A stretch of DNA of 64,000 bases from Pyrofollis japonicus (lineage in GTDB: Archaea; Thermoproteota; Thermoprotei_A; Sulfolobales; Pyrodictiaceae): NCBI RefSeq assembly GCF_033097485.1, contig NZ_AP028634.1:1851126-1915125 (forward strand), read 5' to 3'. The first letter of the stretch is position 1; each line of letters begins with the position of its first letter. The translations under genes and the position numbers were made by a program. Of the stretch, positions 8,526 through 17,071 are shown in pieces. The notes under the pieces are model-generated. The model saw nothing but the letters and a program-made list of their open reading frames with translations, did not search any database and had not been told where the DNA came from.

Positions 8526-9635
8526 TCAATTTAGTTTGATTAACGTTACTATGAGTTTGACTGGTGCTGATGCTACTTCATTACCGTTTTCATCCGTGAT
8601 GGTGTTCTTCGTGTTAAGGACTAGGCTGTATAGTATGCCATTTTTTACTGCGAGTACTCCTTTGGCTTCGTTACCGTTGAATTTTATGTCGCTTTTTGTG
8701 AGCTTAGGGTTGAATAGGAAATAGGGTATCTGATCTGGTGTTGGCTCGGCTGCTATGTTTGTGCAGACTTCTTTGTTTTCGGGATATCCTAGGGCTTCCT
8801 CTGTGAGCTGCTTAGCTTGCGCTAGGTCGCCTTGTTTAATGTCCACTATAGAGTACTTTATGCAAGCCGTATCTGCGGTCCTTCTTACTACGCTTACATT
8901 TACTGTGTAGTCTAGGTTTACTGTTCCGGCTGGTTTTCCTGTTACTATGTCTATTTGGTGTATTTCCCATTGGAATCTATATGTTATTTCATGTACGTCC
9001 AGAGATGATGGTTCGCTCTTGCCCTTGCTTGTCGTGCTTGTTGTTTTGCTTGTTGGCTTTGCACTGCTCTGTGCGCCTACGAATTTCATATCTATTGTTG
9101 CCGGAGCCGCTGTGCCGCTCGCTGAGCGATAAGTTGTCTCCATGTGGAAGCTTCGTAGTACTCCAAATACGTATTTGTAGCTATACTTGTAGCCGTTCTC
9201 AGCCTTCTTTGCCGCCACTGTTGTACTACTACTAACGAGAGGAAACCAAGGCTTATGGCTCTTGTCTTCCGTGCTAAGTGGCGTACATGTCGGTGTGCCC
9301 TCTTTTGCGCCATATGCTTGCTCCATGAAATTGTAGGCGTCTGATGCACTGCCCTCTGTAACGCTTGTCACCTTGTAAGTATAGCATATCGTATTGCTAG
9401 TTTTCTTGACGACGTGAAAGTCTACTGCGAAGCTAGTCTTTTTGTTAATAGGTTCTCCTACGCTTATCACATAGTTATATGCGAATGAATTGCTATTTTC
9501 TGATGTTACATCTGTTTTTGAAGGACCAGTAACAGCCTTTACTATATCCATGGGTCCTAGTCCGGTGAAGAACCAGGTTGCAGCGAAGAACACTGCGCCG
9601 AGAATAATTATTGCTCCAAGAATCTTTCCTAACAT
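8526..9635 (-). CDS. Membrane-anchored extracytoplasmic protein with tandem duplicated domain
   Basis: The 369-aa product has one N-terminal hydrophobic segment (residues 4-25) acting as a signal or anchor, then an extracytoplasmic part low in charge and rich in Thr and Ser. Two domains of about 140 residues repeat each other. KKTSNTICYTYKVTSVTEG with a second Cys at CTPLS matches RRTADTACIKYSIVDIKQG with CTNIA, and both are followed by a Pro-rich PWFPLV/PYFLFN block. Each copy has one Cys pair at the same spacing, which suggests a disulfide. A Ser/Thr/Lys linker (about residues 195-215) joins them. The family is unknown to me; a cell-surface or S-layer-associated role is inferred from topology. 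Confidence 0.75.
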   Translation of the reverse strand: MLGKILGAIIILGAVFFAATWFFTGLGPMDIVKAVTGPSKTDVTSENSNSFAYNYVISVGEPINKKTSFAVDFHVVKKTSNTICYTYKVTSVTEGSASDAYNFMEQAYGAKEGTPTCTPLSTEDKSHKPWFPLVSSSTTVAAKKAENGYKYSYKYVFGVLRSFHMETTYRSASGTAAPATIDMKFVGAQSSAKPTSKTTSTTSKGKSEPSSLDVHEITYRFQWEIHQIDIVTGKPAGTVNLDYTVNVSVVRRTADTACIKYSIVDIKQGDLAQAKQLTEEALGYPENKEVCTNIAAEPTPDQIPYFLFNPKLTKSDIKFNGNEAKGVLAVKNGILYSLVLNTKNTITDENGNEVASAPVKLIVTLIKLN

Positions 9636-9860
9636 AGTTTACCACAAACATTTAGTCAAGTATAGATGGGTCGTATCTAGATAATAAGTCTGCCTATAAA
9701 TACGTAGCTGAGCACAATCCCGTACTAGGACCCTTAGCGGGAACAAGGAGTTCCACAATATACTCAACAGCTTTCCTCTGCTCACCTATACAAAGAAGAG
9801 CAAGAGGCTAACAAGATTAGAATTAACTGAGATGGAAGAACCAGGGTTAGGTCCGAGAGT

Positions 9861-9870
9861 TCTATATAAG
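9861..9870 (+). promoter_or_regulatory. TATA box of the DUF488 gene
   Basis: TCTATATAAG lies about 45 nt before GTG 9913. A transcription start near 9892 would give a leader of about 20 nt. Position and sequence fit an archaeal TATA promoter well. Confidence 0.55.
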
Positions 9871-9912
9871 ATGAGTTCTCGGTTTACATAGCTAATACGC
9901 GGAGACGTTGAC

Positions 9913-10461
9913 GTGAATGCTATTAGGAGAATAGTCTATACTCTCGGCCACAGTACGCGCAGTCTACAAGAATTTTTTGATATATTGAGCTATTACGGTG
10001 TCGAACTGGTTATTGATGTACGCCGCTGGCCCACAAGTAGGAGGTTTCCCTGGTTTCGTAAAGAGGTTCTCGAGAAGGAGCTTCGAGAAAGGGGTTATAT
10101 TTATCTCTGGATGGGTGATGTGCTTGGAGGCTATCGTAGGATCGGGATAGATGTGCCGGAAGGTGTTGAAGGGGCTTCATGCTTCACGTCAGAGGGGTTT
10201 CGGGCATATGCGCTCTATGTGACTCTCGTCGAAGACGCATGGCGAGCCGTCCTGCGCTTAGAGGAGCTTGCACGCCAATATCGCACTGTCATTATTTGTA
10301 AGGAGCGCCTGCCATGGCGCTGTCATCGTAAGATACTGGCTGATATACTAGAGCTACACGGGTTTAAGGTAAAACATGTTATTGAAAAAGGACGTGTTAT
10401 TTCTCATAGACTCTCTAGGTGCGTTAAGCTTAGAAGTGATGGAAGAGCGATCTACGAGTGA
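9913..10461 (+). CDS. DUF488 family protein
   Basis: This is a soluble protein of 182 aa. It has the family's opening (IVYTLGHSTRSLQEFFDIL), the segment ELVIDVRRWPTSRRFPWF, the aromatic motif YIYLWMGDVLGGYR and the C-terminal cysteine motif (CKERLPWRCHRKILADIL). DUF488 proteins have no settled function; the Cys/His pair suggests metal binding or nuclease-like chemistry (inference). Start is GTG 9913 behind a good TATA box. The gene is single and converges on the oxidase genes. Confidence 0.85.
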   Translation: MNAIRRIVYTLGHSTRSLQEFFDILSYYGVELVIDVRRWPTSRRFPWFRKEVLEKELRERGYIYLWMGDVLGGYRRIGIDVPEGVEGASCFTSEGFRAYALYVTLVEDAWRAVLRLEELARQYRTVIICKERLPWRCHRKILADILELHGFKVKHVIEKGRVISHRLSRCVKLRSDGRAIYE

Positions 10462-10541
10462 TAAGTAGCTTCGGTATAGCGATGAGTGAAAAATAATGCG
10501 AAGAAAGGGGTAAAACGCTTAGATTTGTATCGATTACTTTG

Positions 10542-11894
10542 CTAGTATTCTTCCGCTATCGCTTCTTCGACCTTCTTCGGAGAGCTTGGCCGAAGCAGTA
10601 TGTAGAATACCAGGTATGCGGCAGCTGCTAGTAGGAATACTAGGAAGCCGATAGTGAGGGCTACTACTGATCCCTCGACTGCTATCTCGTTTACGGGATT
10701 TACTTCTGGGAAGTACTTGTCTATGCCAAGGCCCTGGAGAATCTTGGATACTGTAGGTGTTTTGTCGAGTAGAACTATACTGTTTATCTTGCTTACTACT
10801 TCTGGCAGCGAGCTAGCAGGTATACTTATACCGTATTTTGCTAGGTCTGTGGGCTGTATGTGGCCTGCTAGGACGTCAGGCCATACTGCTACGAAGAACG
10901 GGTACTGGCTGAATGCGTTAAGGTATTCTCCTGCAGCCACGGTTAAGAGTGCCGCTACACCAGCATAGAGCAGTATCCTACCATGAGTCCTGCTTATTCT
11001 TCCACTCATTACTGCTTTAAAGGCATATGCCACCGCGACTATTTGGAACAAGAATAGTAGCATCTTTAGCACGAACAGCCATGATACGTCATAGTATGCT
11101 TTACCGTATCCTACTTTCAATCCAAGGGTTGCAAAGACGTTGTTGAACTTATATGGTATATTTTCTAGGCTAAAGGCGTACCAGAGGCCTAGTAACAGCA
11201 TTAACGCAAGCCCTACGGCTGCTGGCTTTGCCATCATCCTGGCTACTTTGAGTGAAACTTGTTTCTCGGCCTCACTGTTTACTATGAAGTACTTGTAGGC
11301 ATATGCCCCCATCACTACGAGGAACGTTGTCGTGAATGCTGCTACAATGCTCTTGACGTAGAGCGGTATGTAGGTTGGGTTCTTCAAGATAGCTGCCGCC
11401 ACATCTAGATAGAACTTCTTTGCGGCAGGATCGTAGCCTAACCCTGCAGGGATGTTTAGGAAGGCGAAGACTGCCCTGAAGCCGAGGGGTATTAGGAGCG
11501 CCGATATTCCTAGCAAGAAGCCTATGAAGTAGTGAGTCCCTCTACTCCACCTATCCCAGCCGTACCAGAACGCTGAAATCGCGAAGAAGTGGAGGGCTAT
11601 CATGACTATGGCTATACCGAACGGGATCATCGCGATGTCTCCGGCAAAGCCTATGAATCCCGGATAATAGCTTAGCAGGAATACTGTAAACGCTGTACCG
11701 AATACTCCTGCAACGCCATAGGTGGCCGCGTAAAACCTCATAAGGCTCCTAGCTACTTGCTCAAGGTCTTTCTCGCCCCGATCGGCTCTCCACTTTAAAT
11801 ATGGTACCAGCCACGCTAGCCCTATTCCCAAGTTAACCATTGTTATATGGAGCCCGAACGTTAACGCCAGGAATGCCGGGGCAAGCCCTACCAT
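10542..11894 (-). CDS. cydA': CydA' - second cytochrome bd subunit I paralogue
   Basis: This is an integral membrane protein of 450 aa, homologous to the oxidase subunit I encoded just upstream. It keeps the N-terminal heme-ligand His (LTFGLHITMVNLGIGLAWL, His 16) and the helix pair AISAFWYGWDRWSRG. It lacks the two acidic residues that line the proton path in the CydA counterpart (IPFGIAIVMIALHFF here) and has no GRxPW quinol-loop motif. Paired genes of this type form the archaeal CydAA' oxygen reductase, in which two superfamily paralogues associate instead of CydA with CydB. No cydB is visible nearby. The gene lies 67 nt downstream of cydA on the same strand. CydA' is presumably the structural partner (inference). 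Confidence 0.88.
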   Translation of the reverse strand: MVGLAPAFLALTFGLHITMVNLGIGLAWLVPYLKWRADRGEKDLEQVARSLMRFYAATYGVAGVFGTAFTVFLLSYYPGFIGFAGDIAMIPFGIAIVMIALHFFAISAFWYGWDRWSRGTHYFIGFLLGISALLIPLGFRAVFAFLNIPAGLGYDPAAKKFYLDVAAAILKNPTYIPLYVKSIVAAFTTTFLVVMGAYAYKYFIVNSEAEKQVSLKVARMMAKPAAVGLALMLLLGLWYAFSLENIPYKFNNVFATLGLKVGYGKAYYDVSWLFVLKMLLFLFQIVAVAYAFKAVMSGRISRTHGRILLYAGVAALLTVAAGEYLNAFSQYPFFVAVWPDVLAGHIQPTDLAKYGISIPASSLPEVVSKINSIVLLDKTPTVSKILQGLGIDKYFPEVNPVNEIAVEGSVVALTIGFLVFLLAAAAYLVFYILLRPSSPKKVEEAIAEEY

Positions 11895-11961
11895 GATGCA
11901 TCACCTACCTTCATTGAAATGTTTTGAAGACTTGACCAGAATCATAAATCACCTAAAAAAG

Positions 11962-13752
11962 CTATTGTGGCTTGGGCTTCCCTGGAACCCATAGGACCTT
12001 ATAGACGGCATAAATTAGCGCAATACCCACGCTTATGTAGAAGAGCGCGACGAGCACTACTTGCCACAGCGGTGCAGGATTGAATGTATGTGCAACATCA
12101 ACTGTCATTACACTGTATATGCTCCAGGGCTTTCTACCGACTTCTCTCACGAACCAACCCATAGTACTTACGAGCTGTGCTAGGAATGCTGCTACTGGCG
12201 CGAGTAATAACAGAGTCCTTGATGGTAGTTCGCCCCTTATCCTCAGAGCGTTAAGGAGCTTGTCCACGAAGCTCCAACTATTCCTAATAGCTATCAGGGC
12301 CACTATTAGCCCGTATAGCCCTATTAGGATGCCGAGTCCTATCTTTGTATAGTAGACATAATGGATTATTATTGGAGGCCTGCAGTCCTCTACTGGCGGT
12401 GTTCCTGCGAGCTTGCACTTACAATAATCGGCGGGTATCTTATCGTACACTGGTAGCTTGGCATTCATTGAGCCATACGCTATTAGCGGCATTATCTTAT
12501 CTGCCCCGAGCAGCTTCGAGAGACTCAAGATGTGCTCGCTTGTGCCCTCCATTGCCGCAAACTTCTCTGGATTCCACTCAGCAACAGCCCTGCCCATTTC
12601 ATGACCAGCAATGAATCCCTGGTAAGCTATCACTATGGCTGCAAATACTGCTGCAAACTTGAATGCTTTTACAACGTATCTGCGGTACTCGGGATCAGCG
12701 TTCTCCGGCATTCTTAGCAATCTTAGCGCATAGCCTGCGAGCACCGTGAATCCTGAGACAGTGAGAGCAGAACCTATTGTATGCATAAGCGTTGCGAGAT
12801 ATACTGGGCTCTTGAACGTCACACTCATGAATCCTATTTTCTTTATTGTTGTCATAAGTATGTAGTCTAGTACATTCTTGACCGGTATATTTAGCAGCAT
12901 CTGCAACCCATCATTCATGCCGGCAAGAGAGGCTGCTGGAACTCCAAGCTTTGTTGCGATTTCTCTAACAACTTCTGGGTGCGATGCAAGGAACTTGACA
13001 GTGGTCATGTTCACGAAGCCGCCTTTGACTAAAATGCTTTCTCCAAGCGTGGCTCCTGTCCAAGCTTCTCTTACGAGCTGTTGCACGACCTTGGCAGGTA
13101 TAGCTACTTTAACCGCGTTGCCACTAGCACCTAGTATTTCTACTCCTCCTGCCTTTAGCGCTGTAATATTTAGTAAAGGCACTATATCGTTGGGCACGTA
13201 TACAGTCATTTTTGGATAGCCCTGTGAATACAAATACGTGCCATCAGGTTTGTATGCTGGCAGCACACCAGTAGGTGCAACCATGTAGCTATTCACACTT
13301 AGAATCATTGAGGCACTATACCACGCTCCTAGGAATCCTAGAAATGCGACGGCCGCTAGTGCTCTAGGCGATAGCTTGTTCCATCCATACCAGAGCATAT
13401 AAATGAATACTACTTCCATTAGAAACGCAAATATCTCAGCATATAACGGGAAGTAGATGTAGCGTCCCGCTGCCTCTGTTAGATGAGGCCATATGAGTAC
13501 TAGGCCGAACTCGCTAGCAGTTCCCGTGGCAGCGCCAACAGCGAACACTATTACGAAGCCCTTTGCGAGCGTTCTCGCGAATCTTAGCCATGCCTTGTCT
13601 TTGCTACGATTATAGAGTAGCAGCGCAATAAACGCCATAAATGGTAGTCCTAAAACGTACTGCAGGATAGCCCAGTGAATCTCTATACCGATGAACGATA
13701 ATGCCCTATCAACCGTAGCCGGATACGATGACCAGTGAGCAACAGCGCTCAT
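11962..13752 (-). CDS. cydA: CydA - quinol-oxidising cytochrome bd oxidase subunit I (CydAA' type)
   Basis: This is the catalytic subunit of a membrane oxygen reductase: it oxidises quinol and reduces O2 to water. Visible features (596-aa numbering) are the heme-ligand His 26 in IGIEIHWAILQY, acidic residues Glu 106 and Glu 113 in PLYAEIFAFLMEVVF, and the quinol-site and heme-ligand segment GWFVREVGRKPW (Glu 537, GRKPW 539-543). About nine transmembrane helices are present. A long insertion around residues 145-300 replaces the usual Q-loop region. ATG 13752 is chosen over an upstream TTG because GGGTGA lies 5 nt before it. A TATA-like GTATTTAAAC lies about 80 nt upstream. Co-transcribed with cydA'. 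Confidence 0.93.
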   Translation of the reverse strand: MSAVAHWSSYPATVDRALSFIGIEIHWAILQYVLGLPFMAFIALLLYNRSKDKAWLRFARTLAKGFVIVFAVGAATGTASEFGLVLIWPHLTEAAGRYIYFPLYAEIFAFLMEVVFIYMLWYGWNKLSPRALAAVAFLGFLGAWYSASMILSVNSYMVAPTGVLPAYKPDGTYLYSQGYPKMTVYVPNDIVPLLNITALKAGGVEILGASGNAVKVAIPAKVVQQLVREAWTGATLGESILVKGGFVNMTTVKFLASHPEVVREIATKLGVPAASLAGMNDGLQMLLNIPVKNVLDYILMTTIKKIGFMSVTFKSPVYLATLMHTIGSALTVSGFTVLAGYALRLLRMPENADPEYRRYVVKAFKFAAVFAAIVIAYQGFIAGHEMGRAVAEWNPEKFAAMEGTSEHILSLSKLLGADKIMPLIAYGSMNAKLPVYDKIPADYCKCKLAGTPPVEDCRPPIIIHYVYYTKIGLGILIGLYGLIVALIAIRNSWSFVDKLLNALRIRGELPSRTLLLLAPVAAFLAQLVSTMGWFVREVGRKPWSIYSVMTVDVAHTFNPAPLWQVVLVALFYISVGIALIYAVYKVLWVPGKPKPQ

Positions 13753-13970
13753 AAAAATCACCCGCCGTTGCAAAGATTACCGTACCATTGTTCCGGGAAC
13801 AGAGTTTCTATCACGAAACTAGTTTAAATACGTGATTTTAACACTCTCAATCCTGTTTCCATTACTAGGCCGAAGAAGTAACGATTTCGAATTACTAAGC
13901 AGAACTGATTATAGCCCCCTTACGACAAAATACGGTAAAGAGGGCTCGGTAAAAACAACCTATTATTATC

Positions 13971-14738
13971 TTACTTCTTCTCCGTCGCCTTGACCATAGC
14001 CTCTGCAAGTTCCCGCATCTTAGCCTCAGGATCGCTTGCCTTCATTACGGCAGAGGCCACAAGTACGCCCACAGTACCGAGCCTTATCGCTGCAGCGGCA
14101 TCCTCGCCATTAGTTATCCCTGCCCCCGTCAGTACAGGTACATCGGGATTAACCATTCTGACGAGCTTTAGCGTATTTGTCACGACCTCGGGCTTCGCTT
14201 TCGAAACAGGTATTCCTGTCCCTATGAGCTCGGGAGGCTCTATTGCTATCATGGTGGGGGATAACGCGGCTACCGCAGCCGCTGCTGTTGGTGTATCTGC
14301 ACAGACCAGTGTCTCTAGTCCAAGCTGTGTAGCTCTTCTCACAGCCCTATCTATATCACTTAGCACTAGTCGATGCTCACTATGGTTTAGCAATGTCCCC
14401 TGAGCACCAGCCTCCTTTACAGCCTCAACAGGCAAGTAACCGGTATGTGCACCTGGCTCATAGGGGTCAACGTGCTGGGCATATACTACTGCCTTGTCTA
14501 CGACCTCGCTGATACGAGTTATCTCAGTGGCCGGAACGGCTATCACAACTCTAACCGTGCCATGATATTCTTCAGCGACTCTTTCCGCACTAAGGGCTAT
14601 CGCTAGACCTTTGTCTCCAAATGCTGTTGGATACGCCTTATAGTTTACAACGAGAGTAGCAATCCAGTCATACTTTTTCTTAGTCTTTGTCTCGGAAACC
14701 ATTCTCGCATGTAGCCCCGATAGAAGAACCGTTCCCAT
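13971..14738 (-). CDS. tpiA: Triosephosphate isomerase
   Basis: This cytoplasmic enzyme interconverts dihydroxyacetone phosphate and glyceraldehyde 3-phosphate. The archaeal short form is recognisable: the substrate Lys in LVVNYKAYPTA, catalytic His in LLNHSEHRL, catalytic Glu in IAIEPPELIGTG, and the phosphate-binding loops GAGITNGEDA and GVLVASAVM. At 255 aa it is longer than the usual 225-230. Translation may therefore start at the internal ATG 14702 (MVSETKTKKKYDW) rather than ATG 14738, although GGGTGG lies upstream of 14738. The TATA box sits inside a palindrome. The FBP aldolase/phosphatase gene next to it belongs to the same gluconeogenic route. Confidence 0.95.
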   Translation of the reverse strand: MGTVLLSGLHARMVSETKTKKKYDWIATLVVNYKAYPTAFGDKGLAIALSAERVAEEYHGTVRVVIAVPATEITRISEVVDKAVVYAQHVDPYEPGAHTGYLPVEAVKEAGAQGTLLNHSEHRLVLSDIDRAVRRATQLGLETLVCADTPTAAAAVAALSPTMIAIEPPELIGTGIPVSKAKPEVVTNTLKLVRMVNPDVPVLTGAGITNGEDAAAAIRLGTVGVLVASAVMKASDPEAKMRELAEAMVKATEKK

Positions 14739-14790
14739 CTATGTAGCCACCCTACTAGTTGCGGGAACTCATAGTAGACAAGGAGAGAAG

Positions 14791-14805
14791 CAGTATATAA
14801 TACTG
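14791..14805 (-). promoter_or_regulatory. Promoter of tpiA embedded in a palindrome
   Basis: CAGTATATAATACTG has arms CAGTAT and ATACTG inverted around a 3-nt centre and overlies the TATA box. It lies about 55 nt before ATG 14738. A dimeric regulator binding here would occlude the TATA box (inference). Confidence 0.5.
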
Positions 14806-14997
14806 TTTGGAATGATTAACACTTTGCAATGCGAAAACTGTAAGGCTCGGTGAGGAGGTACACGTCATCACGGCACTAGCAGCTCGCCAGCTCATCCTCA
14901 TAGCCAGACTACTAATTCACAAAAGCAAGAATTATTAAAATAATAAAAGTATAAGGGATTGTGCCGATAAAAACACTACTAAAGCACTAAGACGTTT

Positions 14998-16182
14998 TTA
15001 GTCGTGTACTTCTTCCGTTCCACTTAGCATCTCGCTGTGCTTTACCTTGGGCTTAATGTACTTCTCGTAATCCTTTGCTTCCTGGAACCTGTTCTTGAGC
15101 TTCTCTAGCACTTGCGGTAGTGTAGTGTACTCCATTTCCTCGGGGCCTAGGCGGTGAGGCATGAATGGGCCGTGGCGCCTCATGTAATCTGCTATCATCT
15201 GTGCTAGTCTCCTTGTCTCGTCGAACGCTGGGTCATCGAATAGGTCTACTGGGCCTATTAGCCTACCCTTGGTTACGTTGAAGCCTAGTCCCACAATCCT
15301 TGGTGGGCCATCGAACCTGGTACACTTAGCGTCTTTGAGGCCTACCGGCATTAGTGGGCCCCAGTGGCTTCCTCTCATCCAGCCAGCTACTAGGTGTGGG
15401 AAGCTGAATGGTTCTAGTATTTCGCCTAGTGCGGGGAAGCCGCTCTGCGCTCTTACAATTGCTACGGGGTCGTCCTTTCCTACATAGCGGCCTGCTATCA
15501 GGTTTAGCCTCTCGACGCTGACCACAGCACCAATTTCGTTGTCACTCTTCCTGAACACCCTCTTGATTACGTAGCGGCCCGGCGTACCTATCAGAGCCAA
15601 GAGATCATACATTTCTTCAGGGGCGTTGAGTATTACGTACTTGCCCTCCATTACGTCTAGTACTTCGAATTTGAAGCCGTCATGCATTCTCGGGTCAATT
15701 ACGAGGCCTGCAGTATTGAATGGATCGGCGAATATCTTGAAGAGCGGGAAGTTGAAGGCACCTGGCTCCGTCTTGTCAGCCATGAATATTACTATTGGCT
15801 CGCTCTTTCTCTCCACAATCTCCATTTCTGCCACGCCAGGGCCAAGCCCTCTAACGTTGCCAGAGAACGCGTCGCTCAACAAGTCTTGGCCTGCTGCGTA
15901 AAGGCCTAGTTCCTTTGCAACTTCCGCGGCCTTCTTGAAAGCATCCCATGCAAGTCCATGTATGTCTGGGTTATCTACACCCTTGCGATGAGTCATTATG
16001 AGCTGTAGGTCATCTCCCACGTGTGTGACAAAATAGTCTATAATTAGCCCCTTCCTCTTTGCTTCCGCGAGAACTCTTGAAGCTGCAGCCATTGTATCTG
16101 GATGAACCTTGTGATGCCCAGCAATGCTACCGATATCTGCTTTTATAACGCTAATAGTTACCTTACGCTCTTCTGCACTCAT
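14998..16182 (-). CDS. fbp: Fructose-1,6-bisphosphate aldolase/phosphatase
   Basis: This bifunctional archaeal gluconeogenic enzyme condenses triose phosphates to fructose 1,6-bisphosphate and dephosphorylates it in one active site. The 394-aa protein begins with the family signature SVIKADIGSIAGHHKVHPD, whose Asp and His residues bind Mg2+. It continues with FVTHVGDDLQLIMTH, DLLSDAFSGNVRGLGPG and RGSHWGPLMPVG, all diagnostic. ATG 16182 is chosen because the family starts directly before the conserved strand; upstream in-frame codons give a non-conserved extension. With neighbouring tpiA it supplies hexose phosphate from trioses. Confidence 0.96.
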   Translation of the reverse strand: MSAEERKVTISVIKADIGSIAGHHKVHPDTMAAASRVLAEAKRKGLIIDYFVTHVGDDLQLIMTHRKGVDNPDIHGLAWDAFKKAAEVAKELGLYAAGQDLLSDAFSGNVRGLGPGVAEMEIVERKSEPIVIFMADKTEPGAFNFPLFKIFADPFNTAGLVIDPRMHDGFKFEVLDVMEGKYVILNAPEEMYDLLALIGTPGRYVIKRVFRKSDNEIGAVVSVERLNLIAGRYVGKDDPVAIVRAQSGFPALGEILEPFSFPHLVAGWMRGSHWGPLMPVGLKDAKCTRFDGPPRIVGLGFNVTKGRLIGPVDLFDDPAFDETRRLAQMIADYMRRHGPFMPHRLGPEEMEYTTLPQVLEKLKNRFQEAKDYEKYIKPKVKHSEMLSGTEEVHD

Positions 16183-17071
16183 ATCCCTACACCCATGTAT
16201 CGCAACTACTACGACTATACTCTCCACACTATTATGGAGACACCCGCCTATTAACAGCTTTGCACCATGGATTGCCCAATAAGTGCTTGATTTTCACAAA
16301 TTGCTCTTATTTCCTAAATAGCGTCATATATTATTCTTAATTAAAGTGATAAAGATCATGAAAAGAAAAATAGCAAAAGAAAACACGGTATAACTACGTG
16401 CTGTAGTCTCACATAGTATTAGTTAAGAGAAAGAATACTTATCTTAATTCTAGGCAAAAGGAATTAAACATTAACGACGCTTTCTGAGCCAAGTAATATA
16501 GTTGATTCAGGCAGATCTCTTTGAGGCACCATTATCTATACAGGATAAGGTGCGTCTATCTCCATTAAGCTTGTACTACGTCATAACTATTTTTGCTTAA
16601 TCCATATCGTGGGAGGGATATAGTCTTACAATAATTTACATAAGTGTTAGTTGATATTAGATGCTCAGCTTAGTTCTACAGGCGAAGTAGGACATAGGGC
16701 TAGAACACCGCACAGGAACCACGGTTGCGCACCGTAGCCGTTGTTGCGCTGTACTACCCTGCACCACGTCGTTCATAAGGATTTAAACTTTTACAAATAT
16801 AATTTATACTCTAAAATTATCTAAAATAAATAGTTAATCAATATGAATAATGTTATTGGGATATCATAAGTCCATAGCATACAAGCAGCATGTATAAAGA
16901 CATAATACAAGCCTCAGAGATATTGTTTCAATCAAGATACTTTATGAATGGTCCGTTGAATTGGTCATGATTATGCTATAGTCTTTTCAACGGCTTGTTC
17001 AAGGCTAAAACAGTCATTTAAGTAATTAATACTTGTAATACTTGTTACGCGAAATCTATAGAGGCCTAAGC
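16183..17071. other. Long A/T-rich intergenic gap with hairpins
   Basis: This is the only stretch over 300 nt without a convincing gene. It is A/T-rich except for a GC-rich island at about 16680-16770. Three inverted repeats stand out. GCACC-a-TTATC pairs with GATAAGGTGC (16526-16553, 7-nt loop), ACGGT-tgcgc-ACCGT lies at 16721-16735, and CCGTTGAA pairs with TTCAACGG (16953-16993, 25-nt loop). The left part must contain the promoter of the FBP aldolase/phosphatase gene (a GTTAATAG box near 16250). No tRNA, C/D-box or protein-coding signal was found. A small RNA or a cis-acting DNA element is possible. Confidence 0.5.
16526..16553. repeat. Inverted repeat / hairpin in long gap
   Basis: The left arm GCACC plus TTATC (one unpaired A between them) pairs perfectly with GATAAGGTGC across the 7-nt loop tatacag. 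Ten base pairs in an A/T-rich gap is a clear structure. Its function is unknown. Confidence 0.6.

Noticed and set aside
9718-9751. Two small stems (TCCCG/CGGGA and GGAAC/GTTCC) side by side
   Set aside because: Arms of five base pairs are too short to be significant without conservation data.
9715-9835. Protein-like minus-strand fragment (reads GEQRKAVEYIVELLVPAKG)
   Set aside because: Bounded by stops, no start codon or ribosome-binding site, and it lies just before the DUF488 promoter; could be a gene remnant but cannot be supported.
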